A DNA stretch of 29,175 bases. It comes from an uncultured Duncaniella sp. (lineage in GTDB: Bacteria; Bacteroidota; Bacteroidia; Bacteroidales; Muribaculaceae). This document shows positions 1 to 8,710 of this stretch, piece by piece. A program made the translations under genes and the position numbers. Numbering within the stretch: position 1 is the stretch's first letter; each line of letters begins with the position of its first letter. The stretch spans positions 1 to 29,175 of the forward strand of contig CAJUCI010000030.1 in assembly GCA_910584825.1 (NCBI GenBank), given 5' to 3'. The notes beneath the pieces were generated by a model. The model did no database searches. It saw only the letters and a program-made list of their open reading frames with translations, and was not told where the DNA came from.

Positions 1-272
1 CAATAAACTTTGGCCTTCAAAATTATTTATCCCCAATATTTTTCTACTGACCCCATATACTGCCTACATGGCCATAACGGCACAAAAAAAGAGCTACCAT
101 CATCTCGAGGGCGGCTCCTGACAGAATCTAACGTAGTGAAAATTCTTAACCTAACGAAAACTAATCTATTACCTTAAATCTTTTTTACCTTATCAGTCCT
201 ATTGTCCTGATACAATCTCTATTCTATTAAAAATGGTGTATAATATTTATCTCTTTCTTTATGATTACACCG

Positions 273-303
273 CAAAGTTAAGGGGTTATTTCACGTGAAA
301 CAA
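273..303 (-). promoter_or_regulatory. Bacteroidetes-type promoter reading out of the window
   Basis: On the minus strand TAACTTTG (273-280) fits the TAnnTTTG -7 box, and TTGT at 300-303 sits 19 nt upstream as a weak -33 element. The spacer is occupied by the parS-like palindrome, so a bound protein would be expected to block initiation. The downstream gene lies beyond position 1. Confidence 0.5.
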
Positions 304-309
304 CCCCTT
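280..309. promoter_or_regulatory. parS: Candidate parS (ParB-binding) site in a 30-bp palindrome
   Basis: Bases 287-302 read TATTTCACGTGAAACA. The widely conserved parS consensus is TGTTTCACGTGAAACA, so 15 of 16 bases match. The symmetry continues outside the core: AAGGGGT on the left and ACCCCTT on the right give a 30-bp inverted repeat with one mismatched pair (A288 against C301). ParB/Spo0J nucleates on such sites for chromosome segregation, usually near the replication origin. The palindrome also lies between the -33 and -7 regions of a minus-strand promoter, so it could instead be the operator of a dimeric repressor. The parS reading rests on sequence match only. Confidence 0.55.
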
Positions 310-429
310 GGACGGTACATCAAAGTCAATCTAAAAAATTATAAATACTATATACCTGTAAATAAGGATAATACGTAATTTGAAAACAAAATCAATCTAA
401 ATAGAAATCAAAGTGTTTTTGATACAATA

Positions 430-2016
430 TCAACCGATTGCGCCTATCTTTTTGGCCTCTTCTTCAAACGTAGACCTGTCGATAGCCCTTGTGCGAAGAC
501 GGTTGCGATAGGTGTATATAGTATTGGTGGATATGCCGAGGAATCGCGCGATAATCGGAGCATCGTCTATGCCGAGGCGGCTCAGCGCGAGGATTCGCAG
601 CTCAGTGGTCAGGACTGAGGGCGACGGTGTGACAATCTGCTTGTCGGGCTGCAGAAGCCTGTTGACATCGGCAATGTAATTGGGGAAGATGTGAAGGAGC
701 GCATCGTCAAACACATCATAGAACTTCTTGCGCTGCTCGTCAATTACCTTGCCCGACTTCATATAGGCGAGCAGTTCATCGGTCTGACCTGCCGTTATCT
801 TGCGCTTGCTCATACGGTTATAGTCCTCAAGGCTCTCGATGTAGCTCGAGCAGAGGTTCATAAACTCGGCGATATATGTGTCTTTGGCAAAATTAGCACG
901 CGCAAGCCGGGCCTCGACCGAACGCAAGTGCTTGACCTCGCGACGCTTGTTGACAATCATCTTTGCCACAAGGAGCAAAAGCACTACGAGCACAACCACG
1001 AGGCCGGTGAGCAGGGATACGCGCTTGTATTTCTCGCGGTCCATCGCTTTTGACACATCCATGAATGCCTCGTTCAGGCGCATGAGGTTAAATTTCATGT
1101 CACACTTAACGGCTGACTCAAGTGCGACAGCGAGATAATTGTATGCTCGCGCCGTGTCGCCCAGTCGGTATAACAGTTCACCGAGACGAAGGAGTGCCAC
1201 CTCATTAAAATCGCCGTTGGTGATATTCATGATTGCAGCGACAGCATAATAGCGCATGGCGTTGTCATTGTCACCGATTCCCATATAGTATTCACCCATC
1301 AATGTATGCGCGAGTGACAGCGTATGCTCGTCGGCCTCGGGATTTTCAATCACTTTGCGCAAATCATCGGCCATAGCCTTCTTGTCTCCGATAGAGAGGT
1401 CGGTGAGAGCTTCGCAATAATTGTTAATGGCAGAATTGGGCGCGGTGTATTTCGCCTCCTCGATAAGATGAGAATGAGCCGCATCGAGATAATCGGTGGT
1501 AAGCTCGACATCGTTATAAAACTCACCCATAATGAGATAGACGACATGGCATGCGTAGTGATAATCCACCTCGAGTCCGTCCCTCAACCCCATCCTGTCG
1601 ACTATGTGCAGGTCTTTGAGACAGTCGGGGACACGTCCGTTATTGAAGATGGACAGGGAGCGTGATATCATAAACCGCTGAATGAAAGTGGTGTCAGCCA
1701 GTTCGCGACTCAGCTGCAAGCCCTCATTGAGCACGGAAATGGCCGAATCGGACGACAATCCTTCCCACAGGCTGCCGCACTCAAGATAGAGCGGTAACCT
1801 GGCCTCGGATACGGCTGTGGCATTGATGACGGACCTGACGGAATCGGCCTTGGACTTGCGGAGGTTATAATACTCCCCACGCTCATCCACAACCTTGTCA
1901 AGCCGTGTGAGTAACTCCCGCACACTGAGATTCTTATCAGCGTACGGCGATGAATGTGACGGAAAAGCCGTGACGAGCATAATCGCCAAGACGAAGAGGG
2001 AGAGAGCGTTGCGCAT
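430..2016 (-). CDS. DUF6377 membrane-anchored TPR/HTH regulator
   Basis: Predicted inner-membrane regulator of 528 residues. The N-terminus MRNALSLFVLAIMLV is a signal/anchor sequence. It is followed by about 280 residues of helical TPR-like repeats, presumably periplasmic. A single strongly hydrophobic segment (SLLTGLVVVLVVLLLLVAKM, about residues 332-352) comes next, then a basic linker and a C-terminal region matching DUF6377 as I remember it. That region ends in a LuxR-like helix-turn-helix (around LGISTNTIYTYRNRLR). This layout suggests a sensor that signals across the membrane to a DNA-binding end, similar in outline to SusR-like Bacteroides regulators; ligand and targets are unknown. 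An in-frame ATG at 2082 would add 22 residues. I prefer 2016 because it places the signal sequence at the N-terminus, although the A-rich leader at 2082 is also plausible. The gene stands alone, separated from the A2M gene by a terminator. Confidence 0.85.
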   Translation of the reverse strand: MRNALSLFVLAIMLVTAFPSHSSPYADKNLSVRELLTRLDKVVDERGEYYNLRKSKADSVRSVINATAVSEARLPLYLECGSLWEGLSSDSAISVLNEGLQLSRELADTTFIQRFMISRSLSIFNNGRVPDCLKDLHIVDRMGLRDGLEVDYHYACHVVYLIMGEFYNDVELTTDYLDAAHSHLIEEAKYTAPNSAINNYCEALTDLSIGDKKAMADDLRKVIENPEADEHTLSLAHTLMGEYYMGIGDNDNAMRYYAVAAIMNITNGDFNEVALLRLGELLYRLGDTARAYNYLAVALESAVKCDMKFNLMRLNEAFMDVSKAMDREKYKRVSLLTGLVVVLVVLLLLVAKMIVNKRREVKHLRSVEARLARANFAKDTYIAEFMNLCSSYIESLEDYNRMSKRKITAGQTDELLAYMKSGKVIDEQRKKFYDVFDDALLHIFPNYIADVNRLLQPDKQIVTPSPSVLTTELRILALSRLGIDDAPIIARFLGISTNTIYTYRNRLRTRAIDRSTFEEEAKKIGAIG

Positions 2017-2156
2017 GGGAGGTAGAGATGATATTGTTACGACTGGTTTGAGAGAGGATACGTTGAGTAGACTGTGGTGCATTTTTTTACTGACTTACGT
2101 TAAGTAAATAATTAGCAGCAAAGGCTCGTATTGTACTATTATTTCGCTCTGTTATG

Positions 2157-2164
2157 CAAATTTA
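2157..2164 (-). promoter_or_regulatory. -7 element for the DUF6377 regulator gene
   Basis: The minus strand reads TAAATTTG, an exact TAnnTTTG match. It predicts a leader of about 70 nt to the ATG at 2082 or about 135 nt to the ATG at 2016. No clear -33 TTTG is seen; that region overlaps the terminator hairpin of the upstream A2M gene. Confidence 0.45.
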
Positions 2165-2171
2165 GCAACAA

Positions 2172-2206
2172 AAAACGTCAGCCGAAAATATTACGGCTGA
2201 CGTTTT
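2172..2206 (-). terminator. Rho-independent terminator of the A2M gene
   Basis: A perfect 13-bp stem (2172-2184 with 2194-2206, core ACGTCAGCCG) encloses a 9-nt loop. In the minus-strand direction it runs into a T tract, as expected for an intrinsic terminator downstream of the A2M stop codon. Confidence 0.85.
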
Positions 2207-2228
2207 AGTTAAAAATACCTAACACATC

Positions 2229-2381
2229 TTTCAGTATAGAGTATAAAGTATAGAGTATAGACAATTGAGTTTATGGTATAAAATTTATGGTTTATGGTTT
2301 ACACTTTTGACTTTTGACTTTTAACTTTTGACTCTAAACTCTTTGCTGTCTATACTCTATACTTTATACTCTATACTGAAA
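2229..2381. repeat. 35-bp perfect inverted repeat with 83-nt spacer
   Basis: The arms 2229-2263 and 2347-2381 are exact reverse complements built from TATAGAGTATA words. The spacer (2264-2346) is itself low-complexity, with several degenerate ACTTTTG copies. The element lies between the A2M stop codon and its terminator hairpin, so it would be transcribed as a long hairpin in the 3' untranslated region. No target-site duplication or coding content is seen. Confidence 0.85.
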
Positions 2382-2382
2382 T

Positions 2383-2421
2383 ACTCTATACTCTATACTC
2401 TATACTCTATACTCTATACTC
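2383..2421. repeat. Heptamer tandem repeat (ACTCTAT) reaching the A2M stop codon
   Basis: About five and a half perfect copies of the 7-bp unit ACTCTAT run from 2383 to 2421. The last bases form part of the complement of the A2M TGA stop codon at 2420-2422. A change in copy number would alter only the 3' untranslated region, not the reading frame. Confidence 0.9.
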
Positions 2422-5400
2422 ATTGAACCATTACGGTATGGCCGGAGGAGTGGGCGGTGAACTGCGGGGCATATTCACTTTGGGCAGTGGCGATGCCTGA
2501 GGTGAAAACGCCGGCATTGTTGACCCACATCTCATACTCAAGCACATATGTGCCCTTGGGCAGACGGTTGATGAATATGCGGGTCGACGAGTCGCGATTT
2601 TCACGATAGAAGCACAATCCCTCGGCATAAATCGGCGACGGCAGCTGCTCAACCGGCTCAAGACATGCAGGACGGTCATCGATTATGGCAACATAATCCA
2701 TGTCACGGTCAGCCTTGACCACGAGCCGCACAGTCACCTTCTCACCGACGGCGAGAGTGTCGGGCAAATATTTCTCAATCGACAGTTCAGGGCACGATGC
2801 CGACTTTACGGATGTCATATCGCCCGTGTAGCGGTTGAACACCGCTCCCCATGACGGGGTGTCGGACTTGCGGCTCACCGTGAGCTTGCGACCCGATGCA
2901 TCGGACGCGGGCATCGATGCCTCAAACTCGCCGGTAATGCGCTCGTAGGACGCAGGGGCAATCTTCTTGCCGCCAATCTTCACTACGGCACCCTCAGCCG
3001 GTGTAATCCAGCGGGCCGATGTGCTGAGAATTGCGGCTATCACGTCAGTCGCCGTGGATGACGTGCCCCAGTTCTGCGCGCCCTTCTGCAGTATCAGCCA
3101 CTGGCGCAGGAGGTCAACGTCAGCACATCCCGGCTCAATCATATGGAATGTCTCGAGGATAAGGGCGGTGATGCCTACCTTGTCCATCGTGCCATACCAG
3201 GCATCGTCGAGCGAGGGGAACCACATGCCCTTCTCAGGGGTAATCTGCGCGAACTCACGGATTGAGGCGAGCAGACTGCGCGAGACAGTGCGATAATTAT
3301 GACGATAGAGCACCTGAGCGTACACAGCCTTGTCGGCAAGCGTGGCACCCTTCCAATGCGAGAGAATGCGCTGGGTGACGGCATTGACAATCGAGGCATC
3401 GGGCTTGCCGATACCCGCGCCGTCAAACAGGTCATGGAGATATACATAATCGGTATAATCGGCATCAGGATACTTCCTGAAATCCTTGCGGGTCTCGGAG
3501 GTGTCCCACGCGAGGGCCGACGAGAGCATTTTGGCAAGTCGGCCATCATCAGGCATGAACCCGAGCTGCGACAGGCGACCCATGAGCGAGAGCACCGAGC
3601 GGGTGGCCCACTGCGACGCCTCGGGGTAACGGGCACACCAGGCCCATCCCCCACCCTTGCCCGACAGCTTCTCAAGCAGGGCGATATTGTCGGTCAAAGT
3701 CTTGTCGACCATCTTGCGGTCAAACAGGAGCGAGAGGCGGGTCATGCGCTCGGTGTCGTTCCGTGCATCAAGCATCCAGGGGGTGGCTTTGAGAAGCACA
3801 ATCTTCAGCTCCTCGTTACGCTCGAGCATTGATGTGAGCATTGCGGAAGAGCGGTCGCTCTCGCTCCACTCCTTCAACGCCTCGGCTATGGCGGGATTGT
3901 CGCGGAGCAGTCCGGCTGCCACCGAGGCCGAGAAGATGGCGCGGGCGGCTTCGGGCGCGGTGGAGGATTCGTTTTTGAGAAGTCCCGGGAGGGCGGTGAC
4001 CACATACCAGGCGGGATTCTCGCAGAACTGCAGTGTCACACGTCCGTCAGAGGGCATGTCGGGCAACTGCATGGAGAAGTCGTGCTGCTCGGCTCCCATG
4101 TAGAACGGATAGGTCTCAATCACAGGAGTGACTGACGGGAGGACGGGGATAAGAGCCTGCTCGCCATCAGAGAATGTGGCCGTCGACGATTTGATTCTAT
4201 AGCCGATGAGGGGCATATCGGACGGCACGGTCAGTTCAGTCTCGACCACTGCATGCCCGTTGGCGGCAACGGTGTCGGGACGCTGCATGGTCAGCAGATT
4301 CTCGCCCGTGGAGGGGTTGAACAGCTCGATGTCGGTCAGGATGCACTGAGCCTCGGCGGTAGCGTTCATCACCGACGCCTTTATGACGGCACGGTCGCCC
4401 GTGCGGAGGAAGCGGGGGAGATTGGGCTGCACCATGACCTCCTTAGAGGCCACGACGTCGCGCGAGAATGTTGCGGAAAGGAGCGAATCGGTAAACGCAA
4501 GCGCGCGGAAGCCCCATGTGGTATTCGCATTAGGCACGGTGAACCTCAACTCCAGGCGGCCATCCTTGTCGGTGACAAGCGAGGGGCGGAAGAAGGCAAG
4601 GGGCACATTCGAGTCACGATAGGCAAACGGCGCGGCATCCTTACCCGAGGGCATGGCCGCATCTCCGGCCTCGGCATCAGCCTCTTCGACCGTAACCTCG
4701 GCGGCATGCTCGCGAACCACAACGTTATCAGCGAGCATCGGCGCGGCCATATCAACAGCCCCGGTAGTATAGACCATATCTTCCTCGGCTACCTCCTCGG
4801 TAACAGCCATCTTCATCTCATTTTTTACAGCTCCGGCCGCAGTCGAGAACGCGCGCATGCGTAATCCTCCATAATATCTGCCGGCCAACTGCATTCCGTA
4901 TGTCTCGAAGTCAGGCTGAATGAGACTCGGGCACCGCAGTCGCACGCCTGACTTTACAGGCACACTGTAATAGTAATCGGCACGTCCTGACAGGCCTGTC
5001 TGCATCACCGAGAATCCTGGTGTAAAGCCCGTCTGCGCATGGAACGACCATGATGATGTGCTGAGGGCATCGAGCGCGGTGTTATACATATCGGCAATCA
5101 CTGCGGCCTCACGCCCACGGCCATCATTGCCGGTGATGCGGAATGTCCATGACTCCTCGCTGCCGGGCACGGTGCGGTCGCGGAACGTCTCGGCCACAAT
5201 CTTTATAAACCTGTCGCTGTCGGCACGCTTTACGCTTATCGTGGCCTGGTCCTGACGGTAATTACCTGTAGCCGACACTGTAAGCGAGGCATTGTCGACC
5301 CCGGCAGGCAGACGCACCGGCAGACGGTTGAAGCCCTTGGAAACCTTGACCCAACTCTGCGAGATGATGCTGTCAGCGGTCCATAGTGTCACAAGCACGT

Positions 5401-8086
5401 GAGCGTCACAGCTGACAGCATAGAGCCACGATGCACCATCATCGCCCTTGACCGAGACCTCATAGACAGGAGCCCAAATTAACCTGTCGGGGCATGGCGA
5501 CTCGGCAGACGCGGGATTGTAAAGCACAATCTCACGGCGCACGGTGTCGGCATTCTCATGTGCCATAACCAGCCTGTAGGTGCCCTGACGGCACGAGGCG
5601 ACATCAACCGTGCCCTTGCCGTCAATCATGGTGCGCGACACGGTCACGGAGTCGGGGCCTACAAGCCCGACGCTCACCTGACCGGCCACAACCGAATCCT
5701 CATAGTTGACCAGCTGCGCACCCACGGGCAGACTGCCGCCCGAGATGTCGAAGCTATTGACGACGGCCGCCTTTATGATGTAACGTTCGCCGCGCGAGAA
5801 TGACACCGAGCCGGTCTGCGACTCGCCGGTGGATGACAGCGCAGTGACCTCGGCCGTATAGTAGCCGTTCTGCAACGGCGATGTGGCGAACACATCGTCG
5901 GCGAACACCACCTCATATCCGCCATCGGCATCGGTCACAGCCGTGGCCTTATATACGTCATAACTGCGCGACGGATACCACCAGCGCGGACGCCGGGCCA
6001 CGCTCAACGCCACAGTCACCTGCGCGCCGTCAAGCGGAAATCCCGCATAGGTCTCGGCCTTGCCACGCAGGGTAACGTCGCCCTTGGCGGGCACGCCCTG
6101 CTCGACCTTTGGAGTATTGACACGGAAAGTAGGCAGCTTATAGTCCGAGACCTCAAAGCTGACCGCGCCCCATTGGTCATCAACAGAGATGGAGAAACGT
6201 CCCGTAAGACCGTCAGCCGGAAGGGGGAACTCGCCTGTCAAGCGTCCGAACCTGTCGGTCACAGCCTTGAGCGTATCGACAGCCACCGAATTGGCATTGA
6301 ACAGCACAGCTGAAACCTCCTTGCCGGCATAGGGGCGGTTGAGTCCGGCCTTATATTCATAACATATGGCAGTCCACTGCACGGTGTCGCCGGGATGATA
6401 GAGCGGGAGCGAGGAATAGCCCTGAACCGCCATCATCCACTTGTCGGGACGGTCATAATTGTAGCTATATATATGTAGGGGCATTGCGTATCTGTCAGTG
6501 CCGTTGACGGCGGTAATGACGCCTCGCTTGGTTGACGGAATCTCAAGCGACCCGTCAGCCCCGGTGACTCCGAGCTTCCTGTCAACGCTTCCGTTACGGT
6601 AGGGCGACTCATTGATATTGAGCGTCACCCCCTGCAGCGGCGCGCCGGTCATGGCATCGACCGCCCAGAGATTACGGTTCTTGAAATTGGTGGCACTGAG
6701 CGCGAGCCCTGTGACATGTATCTTCTGAAAACCGTCGCGCCTCGGGGCCACACCGCCAATCACGGGCACGGCTATATAGGTGCCCTGCTTCTCAAACGTG
6801 TATGCCACTGTGCGCTTGACCTCAAAAGGCACTTTTTCGCCCGACACCTCGACGGGGAGCGACGCCACTTTGCGCGCGCCCGATGCACCGGCGCGGAAAT
6901 CATAACTGTCACGCGAGGCCGACGAGGATGACACATTATATATATCCACCGTCATGCGGTCAACATTATTCACTTCCACGGTAATCGTCACCTCCTGCCC
7001 GGGGGCAACAACCTGTGGAGCCTCAACCCTGACCGTCTTTTGTGACATGCGGTCAATGCTCTGCTTCAGACAATCCCTGCGCCAGTAGCCGGGATAGAAT
7101 TTGAGGAACGATGTCATCGCATCATACACCGCCCGCCTGTCCCGGCCATATGCGGGCATCTCAAGCAGGATGTCGGCGGCATATTCACTGACAGGCTTGC
7201 CGTCAGACGCGAGATATGACCTGTAAAGGTCCATCAGGAACGGTTGCTGCCGGCTGTCAAACTCCATAAGCTCAGCCGAATTGTTCTGCAGGAACAACAG
7301 CCGCTCAAGCCGGGCGTTGACCTCGGGGGCGGCACCGCGTGACGAGCCTGAGATTATCGAGCCATAGATGGCAAGAATCTTCTCGCCTACAGGGTCGCGG
7401 CGCAGCGAGGGAAGCGCGAACAGCTCGAGCGAGTCAGACGCACCGCGCGCCATCCACAGGGGGAATATGTGCTCACGGCCGCTCCACCCCTTCATAATCG
7501 TCAGAGCCTGACGCGCCACGAAGTGATAGAGCGTGGGGTAATACACCGCCGTCTCGCGGTCCTGGGTCACGACTGAACTATAACGAGCCAGCGGCACCGC
7601 ACGCAGAGCCACACTGTCGGCCAGCGCGGCATCGAGAAGCGCGCCCACCTTATGCCGGAACTGCTCGCCTGTCCACTCATTGTAGTCGGCGGGAAGCGGG
7701 GTGAGCGGAGCCGTGCGGTTGTCATAGGTCCAGCGCGACGAGGTGTACACATTATTATATATAACAGCCTCGAGGGTCGAGAGCATGGAGCGCAGCACAG
7801 CGTCGGTCGAAGCATCGCGCACCGAATCGACCAGGGCAATGCACGCCGGGATATTGTCGCCGCTCACCGCACCCTTTGCGAGGGTGTAATCGAGTAGCGA
7901 CCTCACTACGCCACGTGAGTCGCCGTCGCGCAAAGCCACGGCAAGATTTTTCTCGGCCTGCGCGCTCACCGTCTGCGGATAGGCGAAGTCGGGTGCCTTC
8001 ACCCCTCTCCCGGAGGTCTGCGCGGTCATCACACCGACGGTCACAAGCATAGCCATGACCGCCATGAAGCGGACAATTTTTTGCAT
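2420..8086 (-). CDS. Large alpha-2-macroglobulin family protein lacking the thioester motif
   Basis: Predicted exported protein of 1,888 residues. The N-terminus (MQKIVRFMAVMAMLVTVGVM, ending TAQTS) is a signal peptide without a lipobox cysteine, so the product is probably soluble in the periplasm or secreted. It has macroglobulin beta-domains in the first half, including the MG2-like stretch LPLYHPGDTVQW. The A2M core domain is near residue 1165 (NANTTWGFRALAFT), followed by an alpha-helical toroid-like region. Family members trap proteases through a CxEQ thioester. At the matching place here, about residue 1370, the sequence reads NESSTAPEAARA, so covalent trapping is not expected. Many Bacteroidales homologues appear to share this loss. 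An in-frame ATG at 8161 would add 25 residues before the signal peptide, so I chose 8086. No pbpC-like partner is adjacent. Its role, perhaps non-covalent protease inhibition or envelope defence, is inferred. Confidence 0.88.
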   Translation of the reverse strand: MQKIVRFMAVMAMLVTVGVMTAQTSGRGVKAPDFAYPQTVSAQAEKNLAVALRDGDSRGVVRSLLDYTLAKGAVSGDNIPACIALVDSVRDASTDAVLRSMLSTLEAVIYNNVYTSSRWTYDNRTAPLTPLPADYNEWTGEQFRHKVGALLDAALADSVALRAVPLARYSSVVTQDRETAVYYPTLYHFVARQALTIMKGWSGREHIFPLWMARGASDSLELFALPSLRRDPVGEKILAIYGSIISGSSRGAAPEVNARLERLLFLQNNSAELMEFDSRQQPFLMDLYRSYLASDGKPVSEYAADILLEMPAYGRDRRAVYDAMTSFLKFYPGYWRRDCLKQSIDRMSQKTVRVEAPQVVAPGQEVTITVEVNNVDRMTVDIYNVSSSSASRDSYDFRAGASGARKVASLPVEVSGEKVPFEVKRTVAYTFEKQGTYIAVPVIGGVAPRRDGFQKIHVTGLALSATNFKNRNLWAVDAMTGAPLQGVTLNINESPYRNGSVDRKLGVTGADGSLEIPSTKRGVITAVNGTDRYAMPLHIYSYNYDRPDKWMMAVQGYSSLPLYHPGDTVQWTAICYEYKAGLNRPYAGKEVSAVLFNANSVAVDTLKAVTDRFGRLTGEFPLPADGLTGRFSISVDDQWGAVSFEVSDYKLPTFRVNTPKVEQGVPAKGDVTLRGKAETYAGFPLDGAQVTVALSVARRPRWWYPSRSYDVYKATAVTDADGGYEVVFADDVFATSPLQNGYYTAEVTALSSTGESQTGSVSFSRGERYIIKAAVVNSFDISGGSLPVGAQLVNYEDSVVAGQVSVGLVGPDSVTVSRTMIDGKGTVDVASCRQGTYRLVMAHENADTVRREIVLYNPASAESPCPDRLIWAPVYEVSVKGDDGASWLYAVSCDAHVLVTLWTADSIISQSWVKVSKGFNRLPVRLPAGVDNASLTVSATGNYRQDQATISVKRADSDRFIKIVAETFRDRTVPGSEESWTFRITGNDGRGREAAVIADMYNTALDALSTSSWSFHAQTGFTPGFSVMQTGLSGRADYYYSVPVKSGVRLRCPSLIQPDFETYGMQLAGRYYGGLRMRAFSTAAGAVKNEMKMAVTEEVAEEDMVYTTGAVDMAAPMLADNVVVREHAAEVTVEEADAEAGDAAMPSGKDAAPFAYRDSNVPLAFFRPSLVTDKDGRLELRFTVPNANTTWGFRALAFTDSLLSATFSRDVVASKEVMVQPNLPRFLRTGDRAVIKASVMNATAEAQCILTDIELFNPSTGENLLTMQRPDTVAANGHAVVETELTVPSDMPLIGYRIKSSTATFSDGEQALIPVLPSVTPVIETYPFYMGAEQHDFSMQLPDMPSDGRVTLQFCENPAWYVVTALPGLLKNESSTAPEAARAIFSASVAAGLLRDNPAIAEALKEWSESDRSSAMLTSMLERNEELKIVLLKATPWMLDARNDTERMTRLSLLFDRKMVDKTLTDNIALLEKLSGKGGGWAWCARYPEASQWATRSVLSLMGRLSQLGFMPDDGRLAKMLSSALAWDTSETRKDFRKYPDADYTDYVYLHDLFDGAGIGKPDASIVNAVTQRILSHWKGATLADKAVYAQVLYRHNYRTVSRSLLASIREFAQITPEKGMWFPSLDDAWYGTMDKVGITALILETFHMIEPGCADVDLLRQWLILQKGAQNWGTSSTATDVIAAILSTSARWITPAEGAVVKIGGKKIAPASYERITGEFEASMPASDASGRKLTVSRKSDTPSWGAVFNRYTGDMTSVKSASCPELSIEKYLPDTLAVGEKVTVRLVVKADRDMDYVAIIDDRPACLEPVEQLPSPIYAEGLCFYRENRDSSTRIFINRLPKGTYVLEYEMWVNNAGVFTSGIATAQSEYAPQFTAHSSGHTVMVQ

Positions 8087-8155
8087 AATAATGAGGATGT
8101 TGGTTAATCGGATGGTGTCTTGGAGGTTGTTTAATAACAGCCTCTTAATAACAAA

Positions 8156-8201
8156 GGACATAAGTTACGTCTTCGTATCCACTACATTGTAACTTATGTC
8201 C
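8156..8201. repeat. 13-bp inverted repeat, possible terminator of the sigma operon
   Basis: GGACATAAGTTAC at 8156-8168 is exactly repeated in inverse at 8189-8201 across a 20-nt spacer. It lies downstream of the Spy-like gene on the minus strand and is followed by TTTGTTATT, so it may end that operon. The word GGACATAAG recurs in other intergenic repeats of this window. Confidence 0.65.
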
Positions 8202-8228
8202 GCTGTTGTTGGTTCGGTCAGTCGCCGT

Positions 8229-8696
8229 CTATTTCTTCCGTCCCTTCTTTTCGTGGTGCTTTTTCATTAGCTCACGCGAGAAGTCTCTCTCGGCCTTCTT
8301 TAACATCAGCAACTGCTTGGGCGAGAGCACGGTCTTGAATTCCTTGAAATATCTAAGCTCTATTTTCGACTCCTTGCCTTTAAGCTCAAACACCGCCTCG
8401 GCGGCCTTCTCATATTCCAGGTCGGTGACCTCGCCTTTCTTCTTGCGTATGTCACGCTCCATCTTCATGGTCTGGTCGTTGAGCTTGCGTATCTCGGCCT
8501 CCATCTGATTATATATCGGCAGGAAAGCGGTCTTCTGCTCCTCGGAAAGTTCGAGCTTGTTGGATATGAATTCGTTCTTATACTGCTGCAGCTCCTTCAT
8601 CCACGTCTTACGCTCGCGGTCGGTGGGTTTCTGGGCCATCAGTGCGATAGGCAGGAGGAGAAGGGCAAGGAGAATGAATATAACCTTTCTAATCAT
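8229..8696 (-). CDS. Spy/CpxP-like periplasmic protein
   Basis: A 155-residue protein with a clear signal peptide (MIRKVIFILLALLLLPIALM, cleavage after AQ or nearby). The rest is highly charged and almost entirely helical. Two LSxxQ motifs (LSEEQ near residue 53, LSPKQ near residue 125) match the LTxxQ signature of Spy/CpxP chaperone-like proteins. The C-terminus is very basic. It is the last gene of the sigma / anti-sigma operon, 14 nt after the predicted anti-sigma gene. A periplasmic chaperone or stress sensor that feeds back on the sigma system is a reasonable inference. I assign it by motif and context, not by strong identity to a characterised protein. Confidence 0.75.
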   Translation of the reverse strand: MIRKVIFILLALLLLPIALMAQKPTDRERKTWMKELQQYKNEFISNKLELSEEQKTAFLPIYNQMEAEIRKLNDQTMKMERDIRKKKGEVTDLEYEKAAEAVFELKGKESKIELRYFKEFKTVLSPKQLLMLKKAERDFSRELMKKHHEKKGRKK

Positions 8697-8710
8697 AGCA
8701 TTAACGTGAT

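Larger units (their letters stand above)
1..429. other. Gene-free left end of window
   Basis: I find no credible coding region here. The stretch is AT-rich and holds the palindrome at 280-309 and a minus-strand promoter element at 273-280, both listed separately. The DUF6377 gene ends at its right border. Transcription from the promoter would leave the window to the left, so the gene it serves is not visible. Confidence 0.7.
2083..2419. other. Intergenic stretch between regulator and A2M genes
   Basis: No coding sequence is apparent. The stretch holds, from right to left, the heptamer repeat, the 35-bp inverted repeat, the A2M terminator hairpin and the -7 box of the regulator gene, each listed separately. 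Confidence 0.8.
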
